In this document: one piece after another, positions 29,748 through 38,910 of the stretch | Numbering within the stretch: the first letter of the stretch is position 1 | How the letters are laid out: every line of letters starts with the position of its first letter | Source of the DNA: Heyndrickxia vini | Lineage (GTDB): Bacteria; Bacillota; Bacilli; Bacillales; Bacillaceae_C | Reading direction: 5' to 3' | NCBI RefSeq assembly: GCF_016772275.1 | Contig: NZ_CP065425.1 | Span: 1,216,001-1,280,000 of the forward strand | Length of the DNA: 64,000 bases | Notes under the pieces: generated by a model | What the model was told of the DNA's origin: nothing | The model's database searches: none | What the model saw: the letters and a program-made list of their open reading frames with translations, nothing else | Made by a program: the position numbers and the translations under genes

Positions 29748-30718
29748 CTGTCTAATCGTTCCCATTGTGATAAATAAGGATATGGATCGAATGACCATTC
29801 TGTACGTCCATTATCTTTATACATACCATAGTGTAAATGCGGAGGGAATTTTCCAGATGTTCCTGGTGGGCCATAACCCGTGCTTCCTACGCTTCCAATC
29901 AATGTACCAGGTTTGACGATTTGCCCAATCTTTAACCCTTTTGCGAAGCCATTTAAATGGGCAAAATAATGATACGTATTATTAATATCGCGAATACCTA
30001 CTCGCCAGCCCCCAAATTTATTCCATCCTTTCATTTCTACAATGCCATAGCTAGTGGATCGAACAGGGACGCCATATCCAGCAAAAATATCTGTTCCTTC
30101 GTGAATTCTTCTACCGCCCCAGCCCCTGGAATCTCCCCAAGTGTTGTGATAAGTAAAATTATAACCTCTCGGTAAAGGAAACGTTTTATGATTTAAATCC
30201 AATCTTCCGAAATGTTTATAAAGTCTTGCTTTCTCCATGATAATTCCAACGGTTTTATCCCTTTTATAATACTCCCATAAAGCAATTTTAAATTGATCTT
30301 CATCTACTCCATAATTTAAAATATAGTTCGCAAATGAAAAAAGAATGTCCATGTCATCATTAATATTAGCTTTTCCATCCCCATTTCCATCAGCACCTAT
30401 TCCGTTAAAAAGCTGAATAGATAATGGATGAACATCTTTACGATCAGGGTTTAAAAAACCGCTCCATTGTTCAGGTTTGAAATAAATGCCGGTTATTCCT
30501 TCGGCTTTTGGCAAATCCCTTCTAACTGAACGTATACTTCTTTCATAATGATCAACGGCAGCCATATAATACCAAGGAAGATTAGTAACTGTTTCTACCC
30601 TTTTATACAACTCCATTCTTTTTTGAAAAATTTCTTCATCTGATAAAGTTTTGCTTGAAGCAAAACAAGTTGGTGTAATGAATGCAAGCAATAGAAGTGA
30701 ACATAGTAGAATACGCAC
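29726..30718 (-). CDS. lytH: Sporulation cortex L-Ala-D-Glu endopeptidase LytH
   Basis: Secreted M23-family peptidase of 330 aa with an N-terminal signal peptide (LLCSLLLLAFITPTCFAS). The N-terminal domain (about residues 30-190) is followed by the M23 domain with zinc ligands in HEGTDIFAGYG and HLHYGMYKD. In B. subtilis LytH (YunA) trims peptides of the spore cortex under sigma-K, and it neighbours yunB, as here. Confidence 0.93.
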   Translation of the reverse strand: MRILLCSLLLLAFITPTCFASSKTLSDEEIFQKRMELYKRVETVTNLPWYYMAAVDHYERSIRSVRRDLPKAEGITGIYFKPEQWSGFLNPDRKDVHPLSIQLFNGIGADGNGDGKANINDDMDILFSFANYILNYGVDEDQFKIALWEYYKRDKTVGIIMEKARLYKHFGRLDLNHKTFPLPRGYNFTYHNTWGDSRGWGGRRIHEGTDIFAGYGVPVRSTSYGIVEMKGWNKFGGWRVGIRDINNTYHYFAHLNGFAKGLKIGQIVKPGTLIGSVGSTGYGPPGTSGKFPPHLHYGMYKDNGRTEWSFDPYPYLSQWERLDRIRASKK

Positions 30719-30808
30719 TTTCTTTGCCTCCTTGTAACATAATGATTGCTATCAATTATTATTTGATTGTATGAATCATTCATAAGTATAAAATAATGGT
30801 AAAAAGAA

Positions 30809-30832
30809 AACTGCGTCTATTTCGACGCAGTT
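30809..30832 (-). terminator. Terminator of yutC
   Basis: AACTGCGTC/GACGCAGTT stem. The minus-strand tail is TTTTCTTTTT. Confidence 0.85.
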
Positions 30833-30837
30833 CATCT

Positions 30838-31536
30838 CTACAAGTTTCCGTTATCCATTCGTTCGCGGTATTCATCTTGATCTTCCGCTTTATTTTTATG
30901 TTTATTAATTACTTCTCCATTTGCATTTTCTCCGTCATTAAGTTGACGCCCTTGAGGGGAACGGCTTAACATTCGTTTAACAAGACCTTTAATGGTTTCT
31001 TCTTTATTTTTTGAATTAGAATCCATGTATGCAATATTTTCGACATCTTGCCTTAGTGATGGATCATCTGTAACATAAACATGAAACCATCTTGGAAGAA
31101 TGGTCAAAGCTGTAATCTTCACTTGATCTGCTACTTCAAATCTGTCCTTTTTGCTTTTCGCATCTGTTCGATAAGCAACCAATACTTCTTCGTCGGTAAC
31201 TAAAACGGAAGCATCATGGACATTTGGAATGGTTACAAGCATATTACTTATTGATTTAGCAACTTTTTCTCTATTCATCGCATTATCTTGATTGAAATTT
31301 ACATTTTTATTTGGCACTGGGCTTTTTACTTGGCGAACAAAACCAAATTCCTTTTCTTTTTCGGATTGTGTATTCACCTTTTCGGGGTTGTACAAATCTT
31401 CCTCATTTTGTTTATTTATTGTATTTCCGGAATGCTTATAAATTCCTGGACTTTCGGCAACATTTTTATTATTGGTACCACATGCAGTGAGAAGGGCTGT
31501 ACCCAAAAAAGCAGCCGCAATTAATCGTTTTTGCAA
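30838..31536 (-). CDS. yutC: Sporulation lipoprotein, YhcN/YlaJ family (YutC)
   Basis: 232-aa lipoprotein with lipobox LTAC (residues 16-19), a low-complexity linker, and the YhcN/YlaJ domain (MLVTIPNVHDASVLVTDEEV, VYVTDDPSLRQDVENIA). The family localises to forespore inner membrane or cortex. It starts at TTG 31536 after AGGAGGTG. It is divergent from yutD, as in B. subtilis. Confidence 0.9.
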   Translation of the reverse strand: MQKRLIAAAFLGTALLTACGTNNKNVAESPGIYKHSGNTINKQNEEDLYNPEKVNTQSEKEKEFGFVRQVKSPVPNKNVNFNQDNAMNREKVAKSISNMLVTIPNVHDASVLVTDEEVLVAYRTDAKSKKDRFEVADQVKITALTILPRWFHVYVTDDPSLRQDVENIAYMDSNSKNKEETIKGLVKRMLSRSPQGRQLNDGENANGEVINKHKNKAEDQDEYRERMDNGNL

Positions 31537-31647
31537 AATAAAACACCTCCTATTTGTTATATTGCACTTGAATGAGTTTTTTTTTCTTAGTAATTGATGG
31601 GGATTAAGTTATAATTTTAATTAAGTGAAAATAAAAGAGGTGCTTAG

Positions 31648-31917
31648 ATGATTAGTATTAATAATCAATCGTATGAGATAATCAAAGATTTTCGCAATGG
31701 TTTTAATGAAGAAGCATTCCGAAATCGATTTAGTGACATTTTATCAAGATATGATTACATAGTTGGTGATTGGGGTTATGGTCAATTAAGATTGCGGGGT
31801 TTCTTTGAAGACGAAAATCCAAAATCAACGTTTGATACAAAAATTGGAACATTAACCGAATATTTATATGAATATTGTAATTTTGGCTGTGCATATTTTG
31901 TAGCAAAAAGAATATAA
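31648..31917 (+). CDS. yutD: YutD family protein (DUF1027)
   Basis: 89-aa cytosolic protein with the conserved YDYIVGDWGYGQLRLRGFF segment and C-terminal CNFGCAYFVAKRI. It belongs to the YutD family, common in Firmicutes, of unknown function. AGAGGTG precedes the ATG. Single-gene unit closed by a bidirectional terminator. Confidence 0.9.
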   Translation: MISINNQSYEIIKDFRNGFNEEAFRNRFSDILSRYDYIVGDWGYGQLRLRGFFEDENPKSTFDTKIGTLTEYLYEYCNFGCAYFVAKRI

Positions 31918-31943
31918 AACTAGCCCCGTTTTAAGGGCTAGTT
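31918..31943. terminator. Bidirectional terminator, yutD / 31938 gene
   Basis: AACTAGCCC/GGGCTAGTT, 9-bp perfect stem with an 8-nt loop, between two convergent stop codons. Confidence 0.75.
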
Positions 31944-32246
31944 ACTTTCATCATATGGAGGTTCTTGATTTACCTCACCGTCATCATGTGTAGGATGGGC
32001 ACCAGGGTATTCTCTTGGTAAATCTTGATGAAAAGACTTAAACTCATAATTATACGCACTATATGGTCGTTGACCTTTTTTCCATGGAGTGGATTTTCCT
32101 TGGACAGGCTCATTCTCTCCCCGAGGTGCCCCATACGAACCTTCAGGTAAATCTTCGGGGATAATAAAATTTTTTCTCGTTTCCACGGTGGATACATCCG
32201 TATAAGGAATATCTTCTTTATCTATGTGTTCGTATTTTTCATCCAT
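31938..32246 (-). CDS. Conserved hypothetical cytosolic protein
   Basis: 102-aa hydrophilic protein, acidic and rich in Pro, Tyr, Glu and Asp, with no signal peptide or TM segment. Motifs such as LPEGSYGAPRGE, STPWKKGQRPYSAYNYE and DLPREYPGAHPTHDD look conserved rather than random. I recall similar Bacillus proteins annotated only as cytosolic protein. GGAAGTG precedes the ATG. The composition suggests a disordered protein; no function is proposed. Confidence 0.7.
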   Translation of the reverse strand: MDEKYEHIDKEDIPYTDVSTVETRKNFIIPEDLPEGSYGAPRGENEPVQGKSTPWKKGQRPYSAYNYEFKSFHQDLPREYPGAHPTHDDGEVNQEPPYDESN

Positions 32247-32385
32247 AATGACACACTTCCTTTTTAGGAGTTATGTTTATTATGTGTTATTTACATTTAA
32301 ACAATCCTCAAGAAGGAGAAATCGTTTGATGGGTATGATAAAATAAATATTGTAGGAAACAGGAAAATGGAAGGGTGCGAAAGCA

Positions 32386-32823
32386 GTGTACTTTGTAGAT
32401 CGGGAAAAAATCGAAACAACTTTACATTATATGGAGAATAAACTTCAGCTTTTGAATACAACAGAAAAATGGGAAACAGAAATTGAAAAATGTGCATTAG
32501 AAAGAATTGCCCATACAATAATTGAATCCATTCTAGATGTCGGAAACTCCATGATTGACGGTTTTATCATGAGAGATCCTGGCAGCTATGAAGATATTAT
32601 TGACATCCTGCTTGATGAGAAAGTTATTAATGATGAAATGGCAAAAGGATTAATGGAAATCATCATGTACCGAAAAATTCTTGTGCAGCAATATACATCG
32701 ATCAATCATGAAGAAATGTGCCAAATTTTTGCAAAGAATAAAGAACCACTTTCTCAATTTGCTTCACATGTAAGAAGCTATTTGGAAAATGAACTAGGAC
32801 CAGTTTCCGCATTCAAAAATTAG
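32386..32823 (+). CDS. yutE: HepT-like protein YutE (DUF86), solitary
   Basis: 145-aa helical protein of the DUF86/HepT family. The family pattern R-x4-H-x-Y, normally near RNILVHEY, reads RKILVQQY here, so the catalytic His is Gln. No MNT-type nucleotidyltransferase antitoxin is adjacent; the next gene is yutF after a terminator. It is therefore unlikely to be an active HepT toxin. GTG start after GGAAGGGTG. Confidence 0.82.
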   Translation: MYFVDREKIETTLHYMENKLQLLNTTEKWETEIEKCALERIAHTIIESILDVGNSMIDGFIMRDPGSYEDIIDILLDEKVINDEMAKGLMEIIMYRKILVQQYTSINHEEMCQIFAKNKEPLSQFASHVRSYLENELGPVSAFKN

Positions 32824-32848
32824 AAACGCTATCCATCCGGAAGCGTTT
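32824..32848 (+). terminator. Terminator of yutE
   Basis: AAACGCT/AGCGTTT stem with an 11-nt loop and a long T-run. Confidence 0.75.
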
Positions 32849-32876
32849 TTTTTGGAATAGAAAGGATAAATATAAC

Positions 32877-33641
32877 ATGAAACAATATAAAGGATATTTA
32901 ATTGATTTAGATGGGACGATGTATCGAGGCAGTGAAAAAATTGATGCTGCAGGCGATTTTATTCATCGATTAAAGGCAAAAGGAATTCCATATTTATTTG
33001 TAACGAATAACTCATCAAGAACACCAGAACAAGTAGCCAAGAAACTATGTGATTTTGATATACCCGCACAAGCCAATCAAGTCTTTACAACATCAATGGC
33101 TACTGCCGAATACATATATAAGCAAAAAAAAGACGGTACTGTTTATGCAATAGGAGAAGAAGGCTTAAAGACGGCCTTAAAAAATAAAGGGCTTCAGTTT
33201 AACGATACTGATCCAGATTTTGTTGTCGTTGGAATTGACCGTGAAATCAATTATGAAAAATTAGCATTAGCTTGTTTAGCTGTTCGCAATGGTGCTACGT
33301 TTATTTCGACGAATGCGGACATCGCATTACCAACGGAACGAGGTTTCTTACCTGGGAATGGTTCAATAACATCAGTAATTACAGTATCTACCCAAACAGA
33401 ACCAATCTTTATTGGAAAACCCGAATCCATTATCATGGACCAAGCATTAGCCTATTTAGGGACAAATAAAGAAGAGACAATCATGGTTGGTGACTTTTAC
33501 GATACAGATATTCTAGCTGGAATGAAAGCAGGGATGGATACTCTCCTCGTTCATACAGGGGTTACAACGAAGGATGCCTTATTGGAAAAAGAAAAACAAC
33601 CCACATATGTAGTTAATTCCCTAGATGAATGGGAAGTGTAA
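32877..33641 (+). CDS. yutF: HAD-superfamily phosphatase YutF (NagD-like)
   Basis: 254-aa HAD type IIA hydrolase. Motif I is LIDLDGTMYRG, motif II FVTNNSSRTPEQ, and motifs III/IV lie in IGKPESIIMDQAL and MVGDFYDTDI. B. subtilis YutF is a sugar-phosphate/nitrophenyl phosphatase of this type. It is convergent with yutG across a bidirectional terminator. It has only a weak Shine-Dalgarno (AAAGGATAAATATAAC). Confidence 0.92.
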   Translation: MKQYKGYLIDLDGTMYRGSEKIDAAGDFIHRLKAKGIPYLFVTNNSSRTPEQVAKKLCDFDIPAQANQVFTTSMATAEYIYKQKKDGTVYAIGEEGLKTALKNKGLQFNDTDPDFVVVGIDREINYEKLALACLAVRNGATFISTNADIALPTERGFLPGNGSITSVITVSTQTEPIFIGKPESIIMDQALAYLGTNKEETIMVGDFYDTDILAGMKAGMDTLLVHTGVTTKDALLEKEKQPTYVVNSLDEWEV

Positions 33642-33644
33642 AAT

Positions 33645-33675
33645 AAAGCGTACATTTATCCCAAATGTACGCTTT
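33645..33675. terminator. Bidirectional terminator yutF/yutG
   Basis: AAAGCGTACATTT/AAATGTACGCTTT, 13-bp perfect stem with a 5-nt loop. Confidence 0.88.
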
Positions 33676-33680
33676 TACTT

Positions 33681-34181
33681 TCAATCTTCACTAACTGCTC
33701 GGTGTGCTAATCTACTTGAAGCTGCAGCCGCAATGGCTCCTACAATATCATCCAAGAAAGTATGACAGTCTCCCGAGGAGTGATCATTTAATTTCTGCAG
33801 AATACCCGGTTTTTGCTTATCAATGTATCCGTAATTAGTAAAACCAATCGATCCATACACATTGACGATGGAAAAGGCTAAAATTTCGTCCACTCCGTAC
33901 AGACTTTCATCCACTTCGATAATGGATTGCAATGGTTCATCAAGCATCTTTTTTTCTGCCAAAATATCCAATTGAATACCTGTTAATATGGCATTTTGTA
34001 CCTCTCGCTTTGATAAAACGCGATTAATATTTTCAATACAATCCTCTATTTGTAAATCAGGATGATATTTTTGCTGCAAAAACATGACTAATTCTGCAAT
34101 ATCTTCGATGGTGACCCCGCGTTTATTCAGCCATTCTCTAGCCGTTTTTTCCGAAAGGGACATTTTTTGATTATTTGTCAT
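33681..34181 (-). CDS. yutG: Phosphatidylglycerophosphatase A-like protein YutG
   Basis: 166-aa protein of the PgpA/YutG family without obvious TM helices. Conserved features are KMSLSEKTAREWLNKRGVT, VDEILAFSIVNVYGSIG and GDCHTFLDDIVGAIAAAASS. AAAAGGTGA precedes the ATG on the minus strand. The family is linked to dephosphorylation of phosphatidylglycerol phosphate, but the Bacillus subgroup is soluble and its true substrate is uncertain. Confidence 0.85.
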   Translation of the reverse strand: MTNNQKMSLSEKTAREWLNKRGVTIEDIAELVMFLQQKYHPDLQIEDCIENINRVLSKREVQNAILTGIQLDILAEKKMLDEPLQSIIEVDESLYGVDEILAFSIVNVYGSIGFTNYGYIDKQKPGILQKLNDHSSGDCHTFLDDIVGAIAAAASSRLAHRAVSED

Positions 34182-34289
34182 ATCGATTCACCTTTTCCTT
34201 GTATTTTATAAAAACAAAACATGAAGTTTAAATCCACTTATTTCATCATATATATTATTACTGGCAACTGTGATGAAAGGGGGAAAATC

Positions 34290-35294
34290 ATGTCAGTTGA
34301 TATTCTTAAAAAGTTTTTCAATGTTGAAGTCGAAAATTCATTTTTAGATGGGAAATACGTTCGGTACATGGCAAATGATACAATTTACACTCTTTTTCCT
34401 GTCACGAATGTTCGAGAGGAATTACTTGTCGAGTTATATGAAATGTCTGAACATATAGCAGGCATGGGAGACAAGTATATTTCAAGATTTATTCTCTCAA
34501 CCGACAACAAGTACCTTATTACATCAAATGAAGAGGACTATGTGTTACTTCAAAATAAATCAACATCATTGCCGCGTCATTTGGATTATGGAAGAAAACT
34601 TGCTAAGTTTCACTACCGTGGAAGATCCATTCAAACCAGTATTGAACATGTCAGTCGTGTAGGTCAGTGGAAATCTTTTTGGGAAACACGTTTAGATCAA
34701 ATGGAAAAAGCTTGGTATCGATTAGTACAAGAGCATCCTGATCAGGAATTTGAGCATTTATTTGTTGATTCATTTCCTTATTATATGGGTGTATGTGAAA
34801 ATGCGATTCAATATCTTGTCGATACTGAAATAGATGATACACCTGTTCAAATCGATGCCGGAACGGTATGCCATGAACGTTTCAATAAAGATTCCTGGGG
34901 CAAGAACCAATGGATTCGTAATCCATTTGACTGGGTTTTTGATCATCCAAGCAGAGATATTGCCGAATGGATTCGTGATCAATATTTTCGCAACAAACGA
35001 ACATTTTTGCCAGACGTCCAAGATTTTTTAAGAAGCTATCAATCCGTTTCACCGCTTTCATCCTTTTCCTGGAGGCTTTTGTATGCTCGCTTATTATTTC
35101 CACTTCATTACTTTGAATGCATAGAAGAGTATTTTATTACTAATTCTGAACAGCATCAAAAATATTTGGAGGAAAGATTAAGAAAGTATATGAGGGATTC
35201 AGTCGAATATGAAAGGTTTCTAAGTGACTTTTTTCAGATGGCGGAAGTTTCGGGGAAGTTAAATGTTCCTACAGTTGATTGGTTAATAAGTTAG
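34290..35294 (+). CDS. yutH: Spore coat protein YutH (CotS-like kinase fold)
   Basis: 334-aa protein of the CotS/YutH family with a degenerate aminoglycoside-kinase fold (LDYGRKLAKFHYRGR; the catalytic-loop-like region is degenerate, and FDWVFDHPSRDIAEWIRDQY marks the conserved Asp region). It is a coat protein in B. subtilis. ATG 34290 after AAAGGGGG is chosen over an earlier ATG at 34221. No terminator is seen downstream; a class 1 repeat follows. Confidence 0.88.
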   Translation: MSVDILKKFFNVEVENSFLDGKYVRYMANDTIYTLFPVTNVREELLVELYEMSEHIAGMGDKYISRFILSTDNKYLITSNEEDYVLLQNKSTSLPRHLDYGRKLAKFHYRGRSIQTSIEHVSRVGQWKSFWETRLDQMEKAWYRLVQEHPDQEFEHLFVDSFPYYMGVCENAIQYLVDTEIDDTPVQIDAGTVCHERFNKDSWGKNQWIRNPFDWVFDHPSRDIAEWIRDQYFRNKRTFLPDVQDFLRSYQSVSPLSSFSWRLLYARLLFPLHYFECIEEYFITNSEQHQKYLEERLRKYMRDSVEYERFLSDFFQMAEVSGKLNVPTVDWLIS

Positions 35295-35347
35295 AGGTGT
35301 TTTTTGCTAACGCTCTTTGCGTATAAATTGTTGTTTTTGGGACCATA

Positions 35348-35463
35348 GACCGTTCCTTTCCGCTACAGGAACCTGCTTTCCTCTATATCCCGCAGACGCG
35401 AAGCGTTGAGGAGGCTCACCGCCCGCCCCGCTAAAAAGCGAGCACCCTGGAGCGGAAATCACC
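35348..35463 (+). repeat. GC-rich interspersed palindromic repeat, class 1 copy b (diverged)
   Basis: Begins CCGTTCCTTTCCGCTACAGG like copies c and d, and holds CGCGAAGCGTTGAGGAGGCT and CTGGAGCGGAAAT. The centre has diverged from the other copies. It fills the yutH-yutI gap. Confidence 0.75.
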
Positions 35464-35520
35464 TTCATACTGATCAATAGCAACAAAGTTTGCGAAAACA
35501 GTTTTTTTACAAAAATAAAA

Positions 35521-35541
35521 AGCGATTCAGCTTGAATCGCT
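35521..35541 (-). terminator. Terminator of yutI
   Basis: AGCGATTCA/TGAATCGCT with a 3-nt loop and a T-rich minus-strand tail. Confidence 0.8.
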
Positions 35542-35548
35542 CATGTTA

Positions 35549-35785
35549 TTAAAAAACTTGTTCTACTTCTACTACACCAGGAACCTCTTCGAATAATGCA
35601 CGTTCAATTCCGGCTTTAAGTGTAATGGTTGAACTTGGGCAAGTACCACAAGCACCTAGAAGACGAAGCTTCACAATCCCATCTTCAACATCGACTAACT
35701 CACAGTCACCGCCATCACGTAATAAGAACGGGCGTAATTTATCTAATACTTCTTGAACTTTTTCAATAATAGTTGGTTCTGACAT
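35549..35785 (-). CDS. yutI: Nfu-type Fe-S carrier YutI
   Basis: 78-aa NifU C-terminal domain protein with the cluster motif GACGTCPSS (C-x2-C). It delivers Fe-S clusters to client proteins, downstream of the Suf system also found in this window. A longer frame starts at 35806 but overlaps the Shine-Dalgarno AAAGGAG; ATG 35785 gives [20 protein letters not shown]. Confidence 0.93.
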   Translation of the reverse strand: MSEPTIIEKVQEVLDKLRPFLLRDGGDCELVDVEDGIVKLRLLGACGTCPSSTITLKAGIERALFEEVPGVVEVEQVF

Positions 35786-35918
35786 CGAATATCGACTCCT
35801 TTCCATAATCCTATTATAATCAGTAATTGAAAAAAAATCTATTATATAACTTCATTCGCTACCCCCTTTTCATTCTCAAAATGTTGTGTACAATATAAGA
35901 AAGGGGAGAATAAATGAG

Positions 35919-36254
35919 ATGAAAAAACAAGCAGAACTTATTATTTATGGTGCAGAAATCATTTGTGCAAGCTGTGTGAATTTACCTTCTTCCAAGGACA
36001 CATATGAATGGTTGGAAGCGGCCATTTCTCGAAAATATCCAAATCAACCAGTCACGATGCGTCTAATTGATATTTATAATCCACCCGAAGAAGAAAATGT
36101 AAAACGCTTTGCTGAGAAGGTAATTGAAGAGGATATGTTTTATCCAGTTGTGACTTTGGAAGGAAATATAGTTGGTGAAGGAAACCCACGATTAAAAACC
36201 ATTTATTCAGAGTTAGAAAAATACGGCTATTTACCTGCAAACGAAGTTCTTTAA
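35919..36254 (+). CDS. yuzD: YuzD family protein (DUF1462)
   Basis: 111-aa protein with a thioredoxin-like start (LIIYGAEIICASCVNLPSSK, with a C-x2-C) and PVVTLEGNIVGEGNPRLKTI. The YuzD family is putatively redox-related, but its function is unknown. ATG 35919 follows AAAGGGGAG. It is divergent from yutI; this yutI/yuzD/yuzB neighbourhood matches B. subtilis. Confidence 0.88.
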   Translation: MKKQAELIIYGAEIICASCVNLPSSKDTYEWLEAAISRKYPNQPVTMRLIDIYNPPEEENVKRFAEKVIEEDMFYPVVTLEGNIVGEGNPRLKTIYSELEKYGYLPANEVL

Positions 36255-36310
36255 TTGACTGTAAGGATGAAAAAGGGTAGGATAAACCTTGGTAGTGAGG
36301 TGACTATCTT

Positions 36311-36547
36311 TTGAATCCTATAATAGAGTTTTGTGCGAGCAATCTTGCAAGTGGAGCATATAGAGCTCTTGAAATTCTAGAAGAAGATCCGAATTTGGAT
36401 ATTGTAGAATATAGCTGCTTAGATTATTGCGATATTTGTGGAATGGCACCTTTTGCTCTTGTAAATGGGGAGTATGTAAAAGGTGAAACGTCAGAAGAGC
36501 TCGTCGAAAATATATATAAATATTTAGAGGAAAATCCGATGTTTTAA
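36311..36547 (+). CDS. yuzB: YuzB family protein (DUF1450)
   Basis: 78-aa protein with an N-terminal Cys ([10 protein letters not shown]) and the Cys-rich centre [20 protein letters not shown]. It resembles thioredoxin-fold [2Fe-2S]-like small proteins, but its role is unknown. It starts at TTG 36311 after AGTGAGGTG. Probably one transcript with yuzD, which it follows by 56 nt. Confidence 0.88.
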   Translation: MNPIIEFCASNLASGAYRALEILEEDPNLDIVEYSCLDYCDICGMAPFALVNGEYVKGETSEELVENIYKYLEENPMF

Positions 36548-36549
36548 AA

Positions 36550-36582
36550 AATAAAAGGAGGAAAAGCCTTCTTTTATTTTTT
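36550..36582 (+). terminator. Terminator of yuzB
   Basis: AAAATAAAAGGAGG/CCTTCTTTTATTTT, 14-bp stem with one G-T pair and a T-run. Confidence 0.75.
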
Positions 36583-37282
36583 ATGCCAAATTTTCCTCCT
36601 TTTTTGTTAACCTAATTTCCTGCCATTGATCTTTTGCCATTTCGATGATTGTTCTTTCGGTCGTTGTATTTTGCTTCTCAATCACTTTCGAGAGATACAT
36701 AACAGCTTGTTCATTTTCCCCAATTTGGTACGACAATTGTGCAATTAAATACATGATTTTTATTTCCGACATTTGTGTACCGTGAAAATCACTATTTAAG
36801 TATGATTGAACATATTCTTCAACAGCAAATTTCATGAAGCGTTGTTCTTGATTGGTATTCTTTAACTTTCTGTATAACCATGCGATGCGTAAATAAAAAC
36901 CTGCTGTTGTCACCTTTTTTTCTCTTTTTAATTCACCGCAGTATGCTGCAAGCTTATATGAATTGATTGCCTGTATAGGAGTACGATTTTTTCCATAATC
37001 TTGAGCTACCCATTGATCACTTACTCTATGTATAATTTCTTCACTAGTAGTTGGTGGAAAATATTTAGAAAAATCCTCGGTAAAAGAAAAACCACAATGT
37101 GGACATACAAAAACATTGTAGAAAAGAGGATTAATCATATCATCATGATAATTCGGACAAAAATCTTTATCATAATAATCCACTTTAACAAAACTAGAAC
37201 GAATTTTCGTTGAAGTGAAACCCTTCTTACAAAGTAAACATTCCAGTTTTTTTTCATAAAATGGTGTTAAGGATGCATTCAT
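36581..37282 (-). CDS. DUF2225 zinc-ribbon/TPR-like protein
   Basis: 233-aa cytosolic protein. The N-terminus has a zinc-ribbon pair (ECLLCKKGF and FVCPHCGFSF) and the remainder is helical, TPR-like (AGFYLRIAWLYRKLKNTNQE, YLIAQLSYQIGENEQAVMYL), as in DUF2225 proteins. ATG 37282 (MNASLTPFYEKK) after AAAGGTG is preferred to 37324. The function is unknown; it could be a sensor or adaptor. Confidence 0.82.
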   Translation of the reverse strand: MNASLTPFYEKKLECLLCKKGFTSTKIRSSFVKVDYYDKDFCPNYHDDMINPLFYNVFVCPHCGFSFTEDFSKYFPPTTSEEIIHRVSDQWVAQDYGKNRTPIQAINSYKLAAYCGELKREKKVTTAGFYLRIAWLYRKLKNTNQEQRFMKFAVEEYVQSYLNSDFHGTQMSEIKIMYLIAQLSYQIGENEQAVMYLSKVIEKQNTTTERTIIEMAKDQWQEIRLTKKEENLA

Positions 37283-37514
37283 AATATCAACACCTTTGAT
37301 TATAAAATGTAGGACCAAAGACACTTAGCCTTATGTCCTATTATAATATAAATCATTCATATCCAATAGGGTATAGTGATGATTTTGAAAACTTTTTAAT
37401 ACAAATTGTCAAAAGCATTTAGGTTGAGTGTGTATAATAGAGGGTATATAATATAAAATAAATACTCAAATAAGCATAGAATTAATATATAACATTTATT
37501 ATGGAGGTGGAAAA

Positions 37515-37877
37515 ATGTCAAATGTCGTAGTTATTACTGAAGCAGCAGCTCTTCAAATAAAAGATATGATGAAGCAAAATGAAGAAGAAGGATCATTCTT
37601 ACGTGTATCAGTAAATGGTGGCGGATGTACCGGCCTGTCTTACGGAATGGGCTTTGATCAAGAGAAAAAAGCGGATGATATGGAAGATAGCCAGCATGGA
37701 ATAGCTATTCTTGTGGATAAAGAAAGTGCTCCGATTCTTCAAGGAACAAAAATTGATTATAAGCAATCTCTTATGGGCGGCGGCTTTACTATTGATAACC
37801 CGAATGCAATCGCATCCTGTGGGTGTGGTTCATCATTTAGAACAGCGAAAGTTACAGGGACACCGGAGAATTGTTAA
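37515..37877 (+). CDS. yutM: A-type Fe-S carrier YutM (ErpA/SufA-like)
   Basis: 120-aa HesB/IscA-family protein with the three ligand cysteines in GGGCTGLSYGMGF and ASCGCGSSF. It acts downstream of SufBCD in passing Fe-S clusters. GGAGGTGG precedes the ATG, and a strong terminator follows. With suf and yutI the window carries the core of the organism's Fe-S machinery. Confidence 0.94.
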   Translation: MSNVVVITEAAALQIKDMMKQNEEEGSFLRVSVNGGGCTGLSYGMGFDQEKKADDMEDSQHGIAILVDKESAPILQGTKIDYKQSLMGGGFTIDNPNAIASCGCGSSFRTAKVTGTPENC

Positions 37878-37880
37878 TAA

Positions 37881-37910
37881 AAAAACCTAGGAAAAAAATC
37901 CTAGGTTTTT
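37881..37910. terminator. Bidirectional terminator yutM/yumC
   Basis: AAAAACCTAGGA/TCCTAGGTTTTT, 12-bp perfect stem with a 6-nt loop. Confidence 0.88.
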
Positions 37911-37911
37911 C

Positions 37912-38910
37912 TTATGATGGAAATAAAGAAGTACTGTGCATTGGTTGCAAGCGGGCTTTTGGATCTATGTAAGCTTTGGCGTTACTTACAGCGGTAGGTG
38001 CTTCACCAAAACCGGTTGCGATTAATTTTATTTTTCCTTCAAATGTACAAATATCTCCGGCTGCATAGATTCCTGGGATGTTTGTTTCCATTTTGGAGTT
38101 AACAACAATTGAATTCTTTTCAATTTCAATGCCCCAATCTTTAATCGGACCAAGGGAAGAAACGAATCCGTAATTAACGATTAGTGAATCAAATTCTACT
38201 GTTTCTTTTTTGTCACCACGTACTTCTTCGAGAACTAGCTGTTTCGCTTGATTTTCATCGCCAACTAATTCAACCGGAACAAATGGCGTGACAATCTCAA
38301 CTTTAGAATTACGCAATGTTTCAACACTATGTTCATGAGCGCGGAATTTATCACGGCGGTGAATTAAGGAAACTTTTTCAGCAATTGGTTCTAGCATTAA
38401 TGCCCAGTCAACAGCGGAGTCTCCACCACCTAAAAGTGCTACTTTTTGTCCTGCGAAACTTTGAAGGTCCTCTACAAAGTAGTGTAAATTCTTCCCTTCA
38501 TATTGAGCAGCATTTTCTAACTCTAAACGACGTGGTTGGAAGGCGCCAACACCAGCAGTTATGATTATTGTTTTAGAGTAATGAACTTCTTTATCTGTTG
38601 TCAGCTTAAATACTTCATTATCTTGTTTTTCAACATTTTCAACTGCTTGTTCAAGACAAATTGTCGGTGAGAACATGGCAATTTGTTCTTTTAAATTATT
38701 AACTAAATCTTGTGCTTTAATTTTTGGAAATCCTGCGACATCATAAATATATTTTTCCGGATACAATGCAGCAAGTTGTCCACCTAATTGTGGTAAACTT
38801 TCAATAATCTTCACACTTGCCTGACGCATACCTCCGTAAAATGCGGTGAACAATCCAGTAGGTCCTCCGCCAATAATTGTTATATCATAAATTTTTTGAT
38901 CTTCCTTCAA
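37912..38910 (-). CDS. yumC: Ferredoxin/flavodoxin-NADP reductase type 2 (YumC)
   Basis: 332-aa thioredoxin-reductase-like FAD enzyme without the redox CxxC. FAD motif [21 protein letters not shown] motif [23 protein letters not shown] near the C-terminus, and the typical end [15 protein letters not shown]. The frame extends to 38991, but TTG 38910 after GGAGGG gives [15 protein letters not shown], matching YumC. It is divergent from yumB, as in B. subtilis. Confidence 0.95.
   Translation of the reverse strand: MKEDQKIYDITIIGGGPTGLFTAFYGGMRQASVKIIESLPQLGGQLAALYPEKYIYDVAGFPKIKAQDLVNNLKEQIAMFSPTICLEQAVENVEKQDNEVFKLTTDKEVHYSKTIIITAGVGAFQPRRLELENAAQYEGKNLHYFVEDLQSFAGQKVALLGGGDSAVDWALMLEPIAEKVSLIHRRDKFRAHEHSVETLRNSKVEIVTPFVPVELVGDENQAKQLVLEEVRGDKKETVEFDSLIVNYGFVSSLGPIKDWGIEIEKNSIVVNSKMETNIPGIYAAGDICTFEGKIKLIATGFGEAPTAVSNAKAYIDPKARLQPMHSTSLFPS

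Noticed and set aside
32386..32823. HepT/MNT toxin-antitoxin module
   Set aside because: Only the HepT-like member is present, its catalytic His is replaced, and a terminator separates it from the next gene.
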